Assembly: GCA_039566865.1 (NCBI GenBank)
Contig: CM076943.1
Coordinates: forward strand, 35,224,663-35,288,662
Length of the DNA: 64,000 nucleotides
Source of the DNA: Aurelia coerulea
Lineage: Eukaryota; Cnidaria; Scyphozoa; Semaeostomeae; Ulmaridae
Direction of reading: 5' to 3'
The translations under genes were made by a program, and so were the position numbers. How positions within the stretch are numbered: the first letter of the stretch is position 1; the number at the start of each line of letters is the position of its first letter. This document shows, piece by piece, positions 52,649-62,149 of this stretch. The notes below the pieces were generated by a model. That model was not told where the DNA came from and ran no database searches. It worked only from the letters and a program-made list of their open reading frames with translations.

Positions 52649-53670
52649 TCAAAAAGGGGGATTATCACCCGTGTCTATGTTATGCTTAAAACGATGAGCT
52701 CGACCAAATTCCTTGTCAGATTTCACAAAGACGTCACTGTACTCATTCAGTAACCTCAACAATTCATGCTTTTCCTCTGCTGAAATAGAACAGTTCGTTA
52801 AATCAACGTCATCAATCCAAGAATTAGAATTTGAAGTAGATTGAGAATTCAACTCACCATTGTTGTCGTCGATCTGTGCCTCCTCCAGAGTTTCTGCCAT
52901 TCCTACGCATGTTCCTTCAAAAATCTTCACTGGAAAATCGTTAGCATTGAAAACCTTAACTGGAATATGATTATCGTTAACATAAGCAACAGATCTAGCA
53001 GGATATAGCAAAGAGTTATTACTCGATATCTCGTACTTAGGCTCGACCAAGACTGTTCCCTGTAACCCAGAAATATGACCCGTAAGGAGCGCTTCACTAC
53101 GAGCGGGGTCTCTAAAGATTCTACAACGCATACTTGGACTTGGCTAGGCCGTTTAACTACGCTGATGGGTATCTTATGCTGGCGTAAGGTCGCTTGCAAA
53201 TTACCTAAGTCTATGCTCGCACCAGTCTTAATAAGAAAATCTGTACCTAACAAGAACGAGTAATGAAAATTGCGAGCAACATAGCAATCTACATACCATT
53301 TACTTTCTCCAACATCTAATTCTACACAAGTCGTACCTAAGATAGTTAAACTCTCTCCTGTGGCGGTTTTAGCAAATACAGAATTATTACTAAGTTCTAA
53401 CGGTGTTCTGGCATATTTGTTTACTAGATTATACAAATCTAAACTCATGATAGTAATACCTGCACCAGAATCAATTACAATTTCTGTTTCAAAATTTTCG
53501 ACTAATCCGGTAAATGTTACACATTGTAAAGGTTTAATAAAGACATTATCCGATAAAGTTTGGGGATTTAAAATGTTACTGTTTGCTGCATCACACCCCA
53601 GTGATGATGTTCCGTGAGCAGCAATTTCTAGTTTTTTGAATTGTGTCCTGCATTTTTCTTCTCTTGGCAC
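52649..53670 (-). pseudogene. Gypsy protease and RT-proximal region
   Basis: The frame overlapping the end of gag reads TEIVIDSGAGITIM (about 53470), the aspartic protease active site (DSGA), and FLLGTDFLIKTGA. A frame break near 53110 is followed by 53131-52649, with the linker to RT (HELLRLLNEYSDVFVK, FKHNIDTGDNPPF). Confidence 0.85.
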
Positions 53671-54584
53671 ATGGATTCATAATGTCCAACCTTTTTACAA
53701 TAGTTGCAAATGGGGCGGCCATCACTTGTACGGAGATTTCGATCGTCATAATTGTATCTCCTTCCATTCCCAAAATTACGGTTGCCTGTTCTTTTGCTAG
53801 AGTTTGCTTCTGCTACTGTTAGGGCAAGTTTTTCAGTGGCACCCTCTAAACGATCAAGGCGTTCATTCATTCGTTGTTCCCCAGAAATGGCGGCAACAGG
53901 GCTTGCGGCAACGGCATTTGAATGGATGGAAATAGCTGATTTTGGCCTAACCCATGGAGCAGATCCATTCGTAACCTGTTCGTTGATCTCCTCCCTTTTG
54001 GCAACGTCGACAGCTTGATTAAACGTTTTCGGGTCGCTAATCAAAATGATTCTTTTCAACTCTGGCCTAAGGCCGTTTACGAAATGTTCCCTCATCAGGG
54101 TGTCTTGGTGTTCTAAGGGCATTTCAGCATAGGCTCTGCGGACAAGTTGTTGGATGACCCTCCCAAAATCGGCGGCTGACTCCGTGTTCCCTTGTTTTCG
54201 GGCATAGAGATCGGCATAATAAAATCTTCGGGCTTCTTTTGGCATGAAATGTTCAGTTAAAACCTCTTTTAACTCATCTAAATTGTTTTTACTCCCATCG
54301 GGCAGTTCATCAAAAATTTCTGCCGCTCTATCCCTCAAAAATGCAGGCAAAATATCGACCTGACGTTTCTCGGTCCAATTATTAGCTTTGGCAACACGTT
54401 CGAAACTTTTTAACCACTTTTCGATGTCTTCACCTGGTTCTCCGAAGAATTTACTTGGCTGAACGACAGTTTTTGGCTGGTCGTCTTGAGCGGTGATACT
54501 CGTACTGGTGGTAGAAGTTGTTGTGGTAGGCAATTCTAAGTCGTATGTCCTAGCTCGTGTTCCTCTTCTTTTACTCATTTTGCA
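53628..54584 (-). CDS. Gypsy Gag
   Basis: An intact frame, with the start chosen at MSKRRGTRARTY (54584) rather than the longer upstream extension. It has a retrotransposon Gag capsid-like domain (KFFGEPGEDIEKWLKSFERV, ILPAFLRDRAAEIFDEL, ADLYARKQGNTESAADF) and a C-terminal zinc knuckle CNYCKKVGHYESMC (CX2CX4HX4C). It packages element RNA. The end overlaps the protease frame by about 40 nt, typical of a gag-pol frameshift. Confidence 0.88.
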   Translation of the reverse strand, partial: CKMSKRRGTRARTYDLELPTTTTSTTSTSITAQDDQPKTVVQPSKFFGEPGEDIEKWLKSFERVAKANNWTEKRQVDILPAFLRDRAAEIFDELPDGSKNNLDELKEVLTEHFMPKEARRFYYADLYARKQGNTESAADFGRVIQQLVRRAYAEMPLEHQDTLMREHFVNGLRPELKRIILISDPKTFNQAVDVAKREEINEQVTNGSAPWVRPKSAISIHSNAVAASPVAAISGEQRMNERLDRLEGATEKLALTVAEANSSKRTGNRNFGNGRRYNYDDRNLRTSDGRPICNYCKKVGHYESMCQEKKNAGHNSKN

Positions 54585-54683
54585 AAAATTGGTCGAAACG
54601 TTCAAAGAAAGTTCTGGTATAAACAAGTTCAAAGTTGTATGTACAAAATATAGGCAGCTGCAAAATATATATACAGTGATCAC

Positions 54684-54867
54684 TTGCGTCCCTTTATGAC
54701 GGCGTACGGCAATCTCTCGGCTTCACTTCGGTTTTCGGCGGCGATCTGAAACTTTTCAGTCTTCAAATATCCCGCGACAACTGTCACTTTCTACATAAAT
54801 GATCATAGGTCATAGGTCATAGGTCTGTTTTTTCATAGGTCATCTGATTTATGCCAAGTCTTGTTTC
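54684..54867. other. Junction between Gypsy 5' end and LINE-K, with CATAGGT repeats
   Basis: Non-coding. CATAGGT is repeated in tandem at 54804-54823 and again at 54834. No Gypsy LTR copy is visible here. Confidence 0.55.
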
Positions 54868-56988
54868 TTGCCCATATTTTCTCAATCTTATTCATGCATA
54901 AGGATAATTTCATACATTCTCTTTGAGCTTTGTAAACGAGTTCCATTTGCATTGAACAGCCTTTTCCGGTCTAATTATGGCACAATTAAGTATCTTTTCC
55001 TGGTGTATATCCATTCGTATGCGGTCTGCATTGCTTGCAACCATCTTTATTCGCAATGGGTAATATCAAGGATGATCTTACTTAGCGGAGACGTGGAACC
55101 GAACCCTGGCCCTGAGACCTTGACGTTTTGTACTTGGAATCTAAACAGTATTGCTGCCCATGATTTTCTGCGTGTTTCACTTATAGAGGCATATAACTCC
55201 ATATATAATTATGATCTCATAGGCATTGTTGAGACCCATCTCGATGATTCTATTAATCAGGAGAGACTTGTTCTCAAAGGGTATGATTTCATCACATGTA
55301 ATCACCCATTGAATATTAAAAGGGGTGGAGTTGGTTTGTATATTAAAGATTCGCTAGCAAAGAAGCAAAGGCCAGACATTGCAACACTGCCTGAAAGCAT
55401 CGTTTGTGAACTCCATATTGACAAGAAAAAATATTTTTTCGTTGTCATATATAAAAGTCCTAGCCAAAACCAGCAGGAATTTGACAATTTTATGATTAAT
55501 TTTGAACTAATGTTATCTAAAATCTCTGCCGAGGAGCCATATGCTGTCATTATTACTGGAGATTTTAATTGTCGCTCCCACCAGTGGTGGGAAAGAGACA
55601 ATGAAACCGATGAGGGAAAACAATTTGAACCACTAACGGCAGACCTTGGATTACATCAGTTGGTATCTGGACCGACCCATATGATTGGCCAATCAAAGTC
55701 TTGCATTGATTTGATCTTAACTGACCAACATAACCTGTTTATTGAGTCTGGTATTCACCCTTCCCTTCATGAGCAATGCCATCATCAGATTATCCACGGT
55801 AAACTGTCTGTCAGAAATCTAGCCCCGCCCCCGTACACTCGCAAATTATGGTGTTATGATAGGGCTGATTTTATCTCAATACGGAAAAGTGTCGAAATGT
55901 TCCATTGGCAAGAGACTTTTAAGGAGGTAACCCATCCCGATGAGCAAGTCAAGGCTCTTAACGAAGTCTTTTTGAATATCTGTTCAAATTTCATACCAAA
56001 CGAGCTAAAAAAGATAAAGCCCCATCAGGTGCAATGGATCACTCCGAGCATAAAAAGTTTCTTAAGAAAGAAAAATCGTGCTTTTAAATCATTTATTAGA
56101 AAGGGTCAACCAGACGATATGGTTGAAGGTATTCAAAATATGATAGCTCAAGGATCAAAACTTGTGGAAGATGCCAAAAACAGATATTTCACTAATGTTG
56201 GTCGTAAATTATCGGATCCTTCAACTGGCACCAAAAAGTACTGGTCTCTAATCAATAAGATCCTCAACAAGGCTAAGATACCCGAAATACCCCCTCTCCT
56301 AGAAAATGATATCTTTGTGCTAGATTTTGCGTCAAAGGCCCAAATATTCAATGATTATTTTATCCTTCAATGCACAACATTAGATACTGGCAGTGAAATT
56401 CCTAGTGATTTGCCTGTGACAGCATCCCAGCTTCGAGAATTTGTCATCTCCGACGATAAAATACTGAAGATCATTCGTAATCTTAATCCGAACAAAGCAC
56501 GCGGATGGGATGAAATTTCAGTGCGAATGATAAAAATGTGTGACGAGTCTTTAATAATACCGTTGAGATTGATGTTCCAAAATTGTTTGCGTCGTGGCAT
56601 CTTCCCTGAGCCCTGGAAACGAGCAAATGTTGTACCTGTTCACAAGAAAAATGAGAAAAATTTGAAGGAAAATTATCGTCCCATCTCTCTCCTCCCAATT
56701 TTTAGCAAAATTTTAGAGAAGCTTATCTACGAGTCTTTGTATTCACATTTAGAGAGAGAAAATTTCTTAAACCCCAACCAATCAGGCTTCCGTCCAGGTG
56801 ATTCAACAATAAATCAACTGCTTTCCATAACTTATTCAATCTTTGAAGCATTTGACTGCAATCCTACACTAGAAGTTCGTTCCGTCTATCTTGACATCTC
56901 TAAGGCCTTTGACAGGGTCTGGCATGAGGGCCTTATCTTTAAGCTTAGGAGATGTGGTGTTTCGGAAAATCTATTGTTACTCCTTTAG
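54868..56988 (+). CDS. LINE-K ORF2: 2A-like peptide, endonuclease, RT N-terminal half
   Basis: An open frame of ~706 codons, the longest in the window. Residues 1-73 are a hydrophobic leader. Residues 74-82 are GDVEPNPGP, a canonical 2A ribosome-skipping motif. From residue 85 the apurinic-type endonuclease follows: FCTWNLNSI, GIVETHLDD, VVIYKSPS, ITGDFNCRSHQWW, SCIDLILTDQ. The connector (IPPLLENDI) and RT follow from about residue 550 (NKARGWDEISVRMIK, WKRANVVPVHKKN, NYRPISLLPIF, SGFRPGDSTINQLLSITYSI, YLDISKAFDRVWHEGLI). The frame ends at a small deletion near 56985. The catalytic residues of the endonuclease are intact. Whether the first Met is native is unknown. Confidence 0.9.
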   Translation: MPIFSQSYSCIRIISYILFELCKRVPFALNSLFRSNYGTIKYLFLVYIHSYAVCIACNHLYSQWVISRMILLSGDVEPNPGPETLTFCTWNLNSIAAHDFLRVSLIEAYNSIYNYDLIGIVETHLDDSINQERLVLKGYDFITCNHPLNIKRGGVGLYIKDSLAKKQRPDIATLPESIVCELHIDKKKYFFVVIYKSPSQNQQEFDNFMINFELMLSKISAEEPYAVIITGDFNCRSHQWWERDNETDEGKQFEPLTADLGLHQLVSGPTHMIGQSKSCIDLILTDQHNLFIESGIHPSLHEQCHHQIIHGKLSVRNLAPPPYTRKLWCYDRADFISIRKSVEMFHWQETFKEVTHPDEQVKALNEVFLNICSNFIPNELKKIKPHQVQWITPSIKSFLRKKNRAFKSFIRKGQPDDMVEGIQNMIAQGSKLVEDAKNRYFTNVGRKLSDPSTGTKKYWSLINKILNKAKIPEIPPLLENDIFVLDFASKAQIFNDYFILQCTTLDTGSEIPSDLPVTASQLREFVISDDKILKIIRNLNPNKARGWDEISVRMIKMCDESLIIPLRLMFQNCLRRGIFPEPWKRANVVPVHKKNEKNLKENYRPISLLPIFSKILEKLIYESLYSHLERENFLNPNQSGFRPGDSTINQLLSITYSIFEAFDCNPTLEVRSVYLDISKAFDRVWHEGLIFKLRRCGVSENLLLLL
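55087..55113 (+). other. 2A-like ribosome-skipping motif
   Basis: Codons for GDVEPNPGP match D(V/I)ExNPGP exactly, with skipping expected between the last Gly and Pro. It sits right between the hydrophobic leader and the endonuclease, as described for 2A sequences in some non-LTR retrotransposons. Confidence 0.88.
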
Positions 56989-58018
56989 AAAACAGAGGAC
57001 TGTCTTGAACGGTCAGGCTTCCACCTGGGGGAATATTTCTGCTGGTGTACCGCAAGGATCGATTTTGGGCCCTTTGCTTTTCTTAATATACATAAATGAT
57101 CTGACAAAGCATTTGAAATGTAATGTGAAACTGTTTGCAGATGACACATCACTCTTTACAATCGTACAAGACCCTAATTTAGCTGCTAGCGACATGATCC
57201 ATGACCTGAGTCATATTGCATTATGGGCACACGACTGGAGAATGCCCTTCAATCCAGACCCCCGAAAGCAAGCAGTTGAATTAGTCTTTTCAAAGAAAAA
57301 TATAAAAACTAACTATCCCGTGATCCTCTTTAATGCGTCACCTGTGTCGACAGTTGATCAACATAAACATATAGGCATCATACTAGATTCCAAACTTTCT
57401 TTCTCAGCTCAGATACAAGCAGCCATAAACAAGTCAAGAAAAGCGATTGGAATGGTGAAGTTCATGTCCAAATATCTCCCTAGAAATACATTGAATGAGT
57501 TGTATAAATTGTATGTTCGACCCCACCTAGATTACGGCGATGTAATTTATCATGTTCCACATGGGATGGATGGTTCTGAAAATTACATGATGGAAAAACT
57601 TGAATCTGTTCAATATTCTGCTGCCCTAGCAGTGACAGGAACTTGGAGAGGAACATCTCGGGAAAGGTTGTACAATGAACTTGGATGGGAATCGTTGAGC
57701 TCAAGAAGATGGAGAAGACGTCTTATTCTTTTTTATAAATTTGCCAATAAGACCCCTGATTATACAAGGGACCCTATTCCACCATTGCATGAAAATAACC
57801 ACTCTTTTTGGAATCTGCCAGTAGTAGGGCAAATAAAGGCAAGAACAGACAAATTTAAATCTAGTTTCTACCCTGACTCCTTGACTGAATGGAATAAGCT
57901 TGATCCCGAAATAAGAGAATCCCCCTCTGTTAGCGTCTTTAGGAAAAAATTATTTTCTCAAATTAGGCCTTCCGCTAATTCTGTATATGGTATTCATAAC
58001 CCAAAATATGTGCGGCAG
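56989..58018 (+). pseudogene. LINE-K RT C-terminal half
   Basis: Continues from RKQRTVLNGQ, in another frame after an apparent ~20-nt deletion. It reads AGVPQGSILGPLLFLIYIND, LFADDTSLF (motif C, about 57136), HIGIILDSKLSFSAQIQ, LYVRPHLDYGDVIYH and YSAALAVTGTWRGTSRERLY. It ends at VYGIHNPKYVRQL, where relatives continue with another C-terminal segment; here sequence in opposite sense begins. Confidence 0.85.
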
Positions 58019-58681
58019 TTGATATCCGCGAAAGCAAAACTGCCCTCCTCCTTGATATCTTTTAACATGTCGTTTGCCTTGTCGAGCAACTTCTTCGTGA
58101 CATCCGAGTGAATCTTGTACTTTTGTGATTTCTTCCTGGCCCGATAAACTGCCATCCTATGGTGCCAAGTAGTAAACTTGACGATCATCGTTCGGCTTTC
58201 CACTCTTTTTTGAAAGTTGACCGATTCTGTAGGCTCTGTCCAAGACGAGATCGGGGGCATCAACATTCAATTCTTTGAAATTCTTGACTTTTTCAAGACA
58301 CTTGTCACCCGATTCATTGGCACCTCCACGCTCTAAATCAATCCCATTAATACGAAGGCAGAGCCTCCGTTGGTATTGCTCAATTTTGTCTCGACCTCTC
58401 TCTAACCGATCCATGTATTTTTACATTGTAATGGTATTAGCTTCCAGCATTGCAATTTTCATGTCTTGTGCTACAATCTTGGCTTGCAAGCTCTATATAC
58501 ATGCTTTGGTAGCAAGATGTTTCTTCAGTTCAGCAAGTTTCTTATCTAAAATATTCTCAAACCACTCTTCAGTCAAAGCTGCGCTTGTCTCCTCCTCGTG
58601 TTTTTCCGTCAAAGCGCTTGTCTCCTCTTGGCCTACAGCTACAGTATCTTTTTTTGTTCTTCTTGCACCGCGAGACATGTC
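58012..58681 (-). pseudogene. LINE ORF1 remnant in antisense
   Basis: The minus strand from MSRGARRTKKDTVAVGQE has a coiled-coil-like acidic region (ENILDKKLAELKKH). After frame breaks it gives RRLCLRINGIDLERGG, DLVLDRAYRIGQ and VTKKLLDKANDMLKD. This is the L1-type ORF1 layout: coiled coil, RRM-like domain, C-terminal domain. It ends exactly where LINE-K's ORF2 ends, so the two are joined tail to tail. Confidence 0.7.
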
Positions 58682-58689
58682 AGATAATA

Positions 58690-59232
58690 CCTGAGGAAAT
58701 TGCTAAAAATCTGCTTCATTTTATCAACATTAATCAATCCTTGCTTCTTGTTGCCTCACATATTCTATTATTTGCCAAATGCCAAGCACACAGCGAGAGA
58801 TGGATCTACAGTGCGGAATGCACGTCCGCTCTCCAGCCAGCCATGCGTGTATATCCAAATATTATTATGGTTTGGTAATAATTCTTACAATGATTATACA
58901 AAATGCATTCCATTAAAGTCATGAAGATTGCAAGAACTAATTCATTTTTCGCACCCAAGCAAACTATCTAGCGGATTATTTTCGTTTATGAGACAGATCC
59001 AATGCTAACTTTTAGAACGGAGGGCAAGAACGACGACAAATAAAATCATTTTGTAAAGCATTAGAGAATTATTTCATCATTTCCATTTTAACGGATGACA
59101 AGTTCAAAAGTAATAAACGACAAATCCAGTTGACAAATCCAAGAGACATAAAACGAGTGGCTAAGCCATATTGATATCGAACGTTTCGGATCAATTTCCA
59201 AGATCCATCATCCAGCGTTTTACAAGTGTTAC
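58690..59232. other. No gene recognised
   Basis: AT-rich sequence with no supported features. Confidence 0.45.
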
Positions 59233-59390
59233 AGAATCAGAATCAAAATCAGAATCAAAATCAGAATCAAAATCAAAATCAAAATCAAAATCAGAATCAA
59301 AATCAGAATCAGAATCAAAATCAGAATCAAAATCAGAATCAGAATCAGAATCAGAATCAAAATCAAAATCAGAATCAGAATCAGAATCAA
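59233..59390. repeat. (AATCAR)n hexanucleotide array
   Basis: About 26 units alternating AATCAG and AATCAA. It is open in several frames on both strands (ESKSES, NQNQNQ, DSDSDF), all of which are repeat artefacts. Confidence 0.95.
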
Positions 59391-59828
59391 ATAATAAAAA
59401 AAATTTACTGTGCAAGGCTTTTGCGCTGATTACAAAATCTGAAAAAAATGAAAGACTTGCAATAGTATTTTCTATCTTTCAACAAACTACAATTAAAACA
59501 ATATATAAATGCGCTACCTCATTTGATAAATACTTGCTTTTTCCTCCTTGAAAAATTTCCTAGATACCAATTCTTTCAAAACCTATACATGAACTGAAAG
59601 CACAGGAATTGGGCTTTCAAGAAATCACTATCTCATTTTTGCCAGACCTTTCGCTCCAGAGAAAATCAAATTTGTCGTTCCGTAGCCTTTTTTGGACACT
59701 AAGTACTGTACTGACATTCTCGGGATGCCATACACGCAAATAAATCTTTTTGATATAGTGTAAATTTAAATTGTTGGTTCTTATTCGATCTTGCACATTT
59801 GTTAGCAATCCATCATGGCCAGAGGCCA
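59391..59828. other. No gene recognised
   Basis: AT-rich flank. The 103-residue minus-strand frame at 59617-59928 runs into the G-run element and has no family features. Confidence 0.4.
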
Positions 59829-60357
59829 GGGGGGGGTTCTTCCATAGTAAAGGTACCTGGGGATGTGCCGCGAGCAAGGGTATACTTTTTCGGACTTCTA
59901 ATCTAGCCAAGGGTATCCTTTTTTGCAATTTTGGCCTAGCAACGGTCTAGCCAAGGGTATCATTTTTGACAATGTTGGTCTAGCGAACGGTCGTGATATC
60001 ATATTTGGCAAAAATTTGACAAATTCACTGCAAAAAATTTCAAAATTTCCCTATAGTTTCTGCATGGAAATTTAGGGGAAACGGACAAGTTTATCTGGGA
60101 AATTGAAGGAAAATGGAAATTTCCATTTCCCTCTTGGAAAAATTATAGAGAAAATGTCCGTTTCCCCAAAATTTCCCCATGAAAGAAAGTGGTGAAATTT
60201 CATCTTGTTTTGCAGTGATTGGTCCAGGAAATGGTCAAAATTGGTCTAGCCAAGGGTACCACTTTCGTAAAAATTAGTCTAGTCTACGGTACCATTTTGA
60301 ATCTGCTCGCGGCAGACCCCTGCCCAAAAGTTGGCCAAGAACCCCCCCCCCCCTCCC
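59829..60357. mobile_element. G-run element, copy 3, with a nested MITE
   Basis: GGGGGGGGTTCTTCC at the left and AAGAACCCCCCCCC at the right are inverted. Between them CTAGCCAAGGGTA(T/C)C recurs at least four times. It shares with copies 1 and 2 the homopolymer ends, an ATGTGCC-like motif and short AGGGTAT repeats. A separate foldback lies at 60026-60217. Confidence 0.7.
60026..60217. mobile_element. Nested foldback MITE, 192 bp
   Basis: The ends CACTGCAAAA and TTTTGCAGTG are inverted, with inner AAATTTC/GAAATTT and GGGGAAACGGACA/TGTCCGTTTCCCC pairs. ATT is present on both sides (60023-60025, 60218-60220). It interrupts the G-run element's repeats. Confidence 0.75.
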
Positions 60358-60439
60358 GTGCCTGAGGAGAACAGTGGGGACATAGTCTCATAAATTGCTG
60401 AAGAATTTGAAATATGTTGAAAACATTACTTTTTGCAGG

Positions 60440-60507
60440 TCAGATAATTGTTGCCAACCTTGCCTTCTACATTCTGAACATGGTCCCTCTCACGTTCACC
60501 AACAATG
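60440..60507 (+). CDS. Isolated candidate exon, hydrophobic
   Basis: A 68-nt segment lies between TACTTTTTGCAG and a GTAAGTG donor. One frame reads QIIVANLAFYILNMVPLTF, a membrane-like helix, and is open throughout; a second frame is also open. It is probably one exon of a multi-span membrane protein whose other exons I cannot find here. Confidence 0.35.
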
Positions 60508-61593
60508 TAAGTGATCTTCCTTCTTGACATTTAGCAAACGTTCCCGATCGGAGCTTGATAGTTTTGCAAGCAGAACGTTTTGATTCTCATGTTTTAACTG
60601 TCGTTCGAGAGTTTAAGGAATATTGTAGGTAGATGTTTCGTCCAATGATCTTCATCAGTAAGTGCATCTTTGAACTTTCCAGAAGTGCCTCTTTACCTCA
60701 CAGATATTTTGATATTCTGATGTATTTCATGACTTAAAAATTCTTCATAAGCGAGGGGATGAGTCAATGAAAACAATCCCTGTTTGAAAGGGGCACTGCA
60801 ACCTGGATAACAATACGATAATATTGGCAAACATGTTATGTCATGTTCAACTCCTTCTTGAAATTTACCTGATTGAAATCGGCCACTCTGCTCTAAAATT
60901 ATGAGGGATTTTCTCTTGAGAAGCCCTATCAAGAAGCCTTCAAAACGTGTCTAAAATCACGACCAAATTTTCCCAATTCTTCTGCTTTGCAGCACTTACT
61001 TCAACACATTTCAGCATGTGTTATCCCCGAGAGAGGATGAAATAACAAAAAGGAATGATATTGCTATATGCTCCCAGGAATGACACTTTTTTCCTCCCAC
61101 GGAGAGAGCACTGCTACAGCACGTAAGTGTAATTATTGTAAGGGAGAAAATTTGGTCGTGATTTCAAGCCTAGCTGCAGGTTTCTTGAGGGACTTTCTCG
61201 AGAAAGTTTCCTTCATAATGTCAGAACGGAGTATTCGATTTCAACTAGGTAAATAGTCCAGGAACTAAGTGACAAAATCATGACCTTTTGGATAACAGCA
61301 TGAAACTTGGCACACACATAGAACTTGGTCAACTGATCAAATTATGATACAGAAGCAACGTCAAACGTTGCCCGTTGTCATGGTAACCAGCTTTAAAAGC
61401 CCGTTGGTTATATCAATTTCAAAGCTGTAATTTTGAAAGTCATATGGATTTGAAAACATTATAACTATCAATTGAGACAAAAAGAAAGATTGCATTCTTT
61501 GCTGTTACTCAGAGTTTCACGCTATACGGCGATCATCAGACAACTGAAAACTCTATTCAATTTTTGTGCATTAATACATTGAATGTTTTTACA
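60508..61593. other. No gene recognised
   Basis: Includes a weak exon-like 61078-61122 (AG/.../GTAAGT) that would introduce a stop if joined to 60440-60507. Otherwise nothing. Confidence 0.35.
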
Positions 61594-61836
61594 TTGAATG
61601 ATGGTTTAGCAGTCGTCAAGGTTGTGTCAGACAGCCAAGCAGAAAAGATTAAAAAAGATATCACCAAGATTTTCAAAAACCTTGGACTAAAGATAGTGAT
61701 AGAAACCAACTTAAAAATCGTAAACTTCCTCGACGTCACCCTAAACCTAAACAACGGAAAGTACTGCCCGTACAGAAAACCAAATGATGAACCAATGTAC
61801 ATCAACACCCAATCAAACCATCCCCCAACAGCATAG
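61594..61836 (+). pseudogene. Penelope-like element RT fragment
   Basis: The frame reads NDGLAVVKVV, KDITKIFKNLGLKIVIETNL, KIVNFLDVTLNLNNGKY, PYRKPNDEP and QSNHPP. NFLDVTxxLxxGxxxPYRKPND...YIN..SNHPP is the conserved RT block of Penelope-like retroelements. Only ~80 residues survive, and the flanks do not continue the domain. Confidence 0.82.
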
Positions 61837-62005
61837 CTCTCATTCGGATTAACCGCTGACCAAGGGGCATGCATAAAGTTTGAGCCTCGTATGCATGAAC
61901 GCAAGAGGGCTACTTTTTGCATTTTCTTGAATTGAGCCTCCACCGATTGGTTTCCAAAGATTCACAAGCAAGAAAAGGATGCCAATGAAGATTTAATGAG
62001 AGCTA
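61834..62005. repeat. Possible small MITE at the Penelope 3' break
   Basis: TAGCTCTCATT at 61834 is inverted as AATGAGAGCTA at 62005. The rest of the arms match poorly, so this is tentative. Confidence 0.3.
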
Positions 62006-62149
62006 AACAATTTCGAAATTAAGATTAAACACTTCGGAGCAACACTACTGCAAGTACGTTCTTTATATCAACTTTCAAACAATGTTTTGATATATTTACT
62101 CAGGATCAATGAGACATGGCTTCCAGGTCTTTCATTCAAGTGAAAACAG

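Larger units (their letters stand above)
49174..54683 (-). mobile_element. Ty3/Gypsy element with chromodomain, one LTR, decayed
   Basis: Minus-strand order is gag, protease, RT, RNase H, integrase, chromodomain, 3' LTR, the normal Ty3/Gypsy order. Pol is broken by frameshifts or stops near 53110, 52650, 52415, 50885 and 50028. No 5' LTR copy or obvious primer-binding site is found between gag and LINE-K, so the 5' end is lost. It is embedded between LINE-J and LINE-K, which belong to one LINE family. Confidence 0.9.

Noticed and set aside
53628..53670. Programmed gag-pol frameshift signal in the Gypsy element
   Set aside because: Gag and protease frames overlap by about 40 nt, as expected, but I saw no clear slippery heptamer with a downstream structure, so I do not claim a mechanism.
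59233..59390. Long serine-rich, Asp-rich and Asn/Gln-rich frames on both strands
   Set aside because: They are translations of the AATCAR hexanucleotide array in different frames; no start context, family or unique sequence supports a gene.
61078..61122. A 45-nt exon with AG/GTAAGT borders
   Set aside because: Joining it to the exon at 60440-60507 creates an immediate stop in both open frames, and it has no other support.
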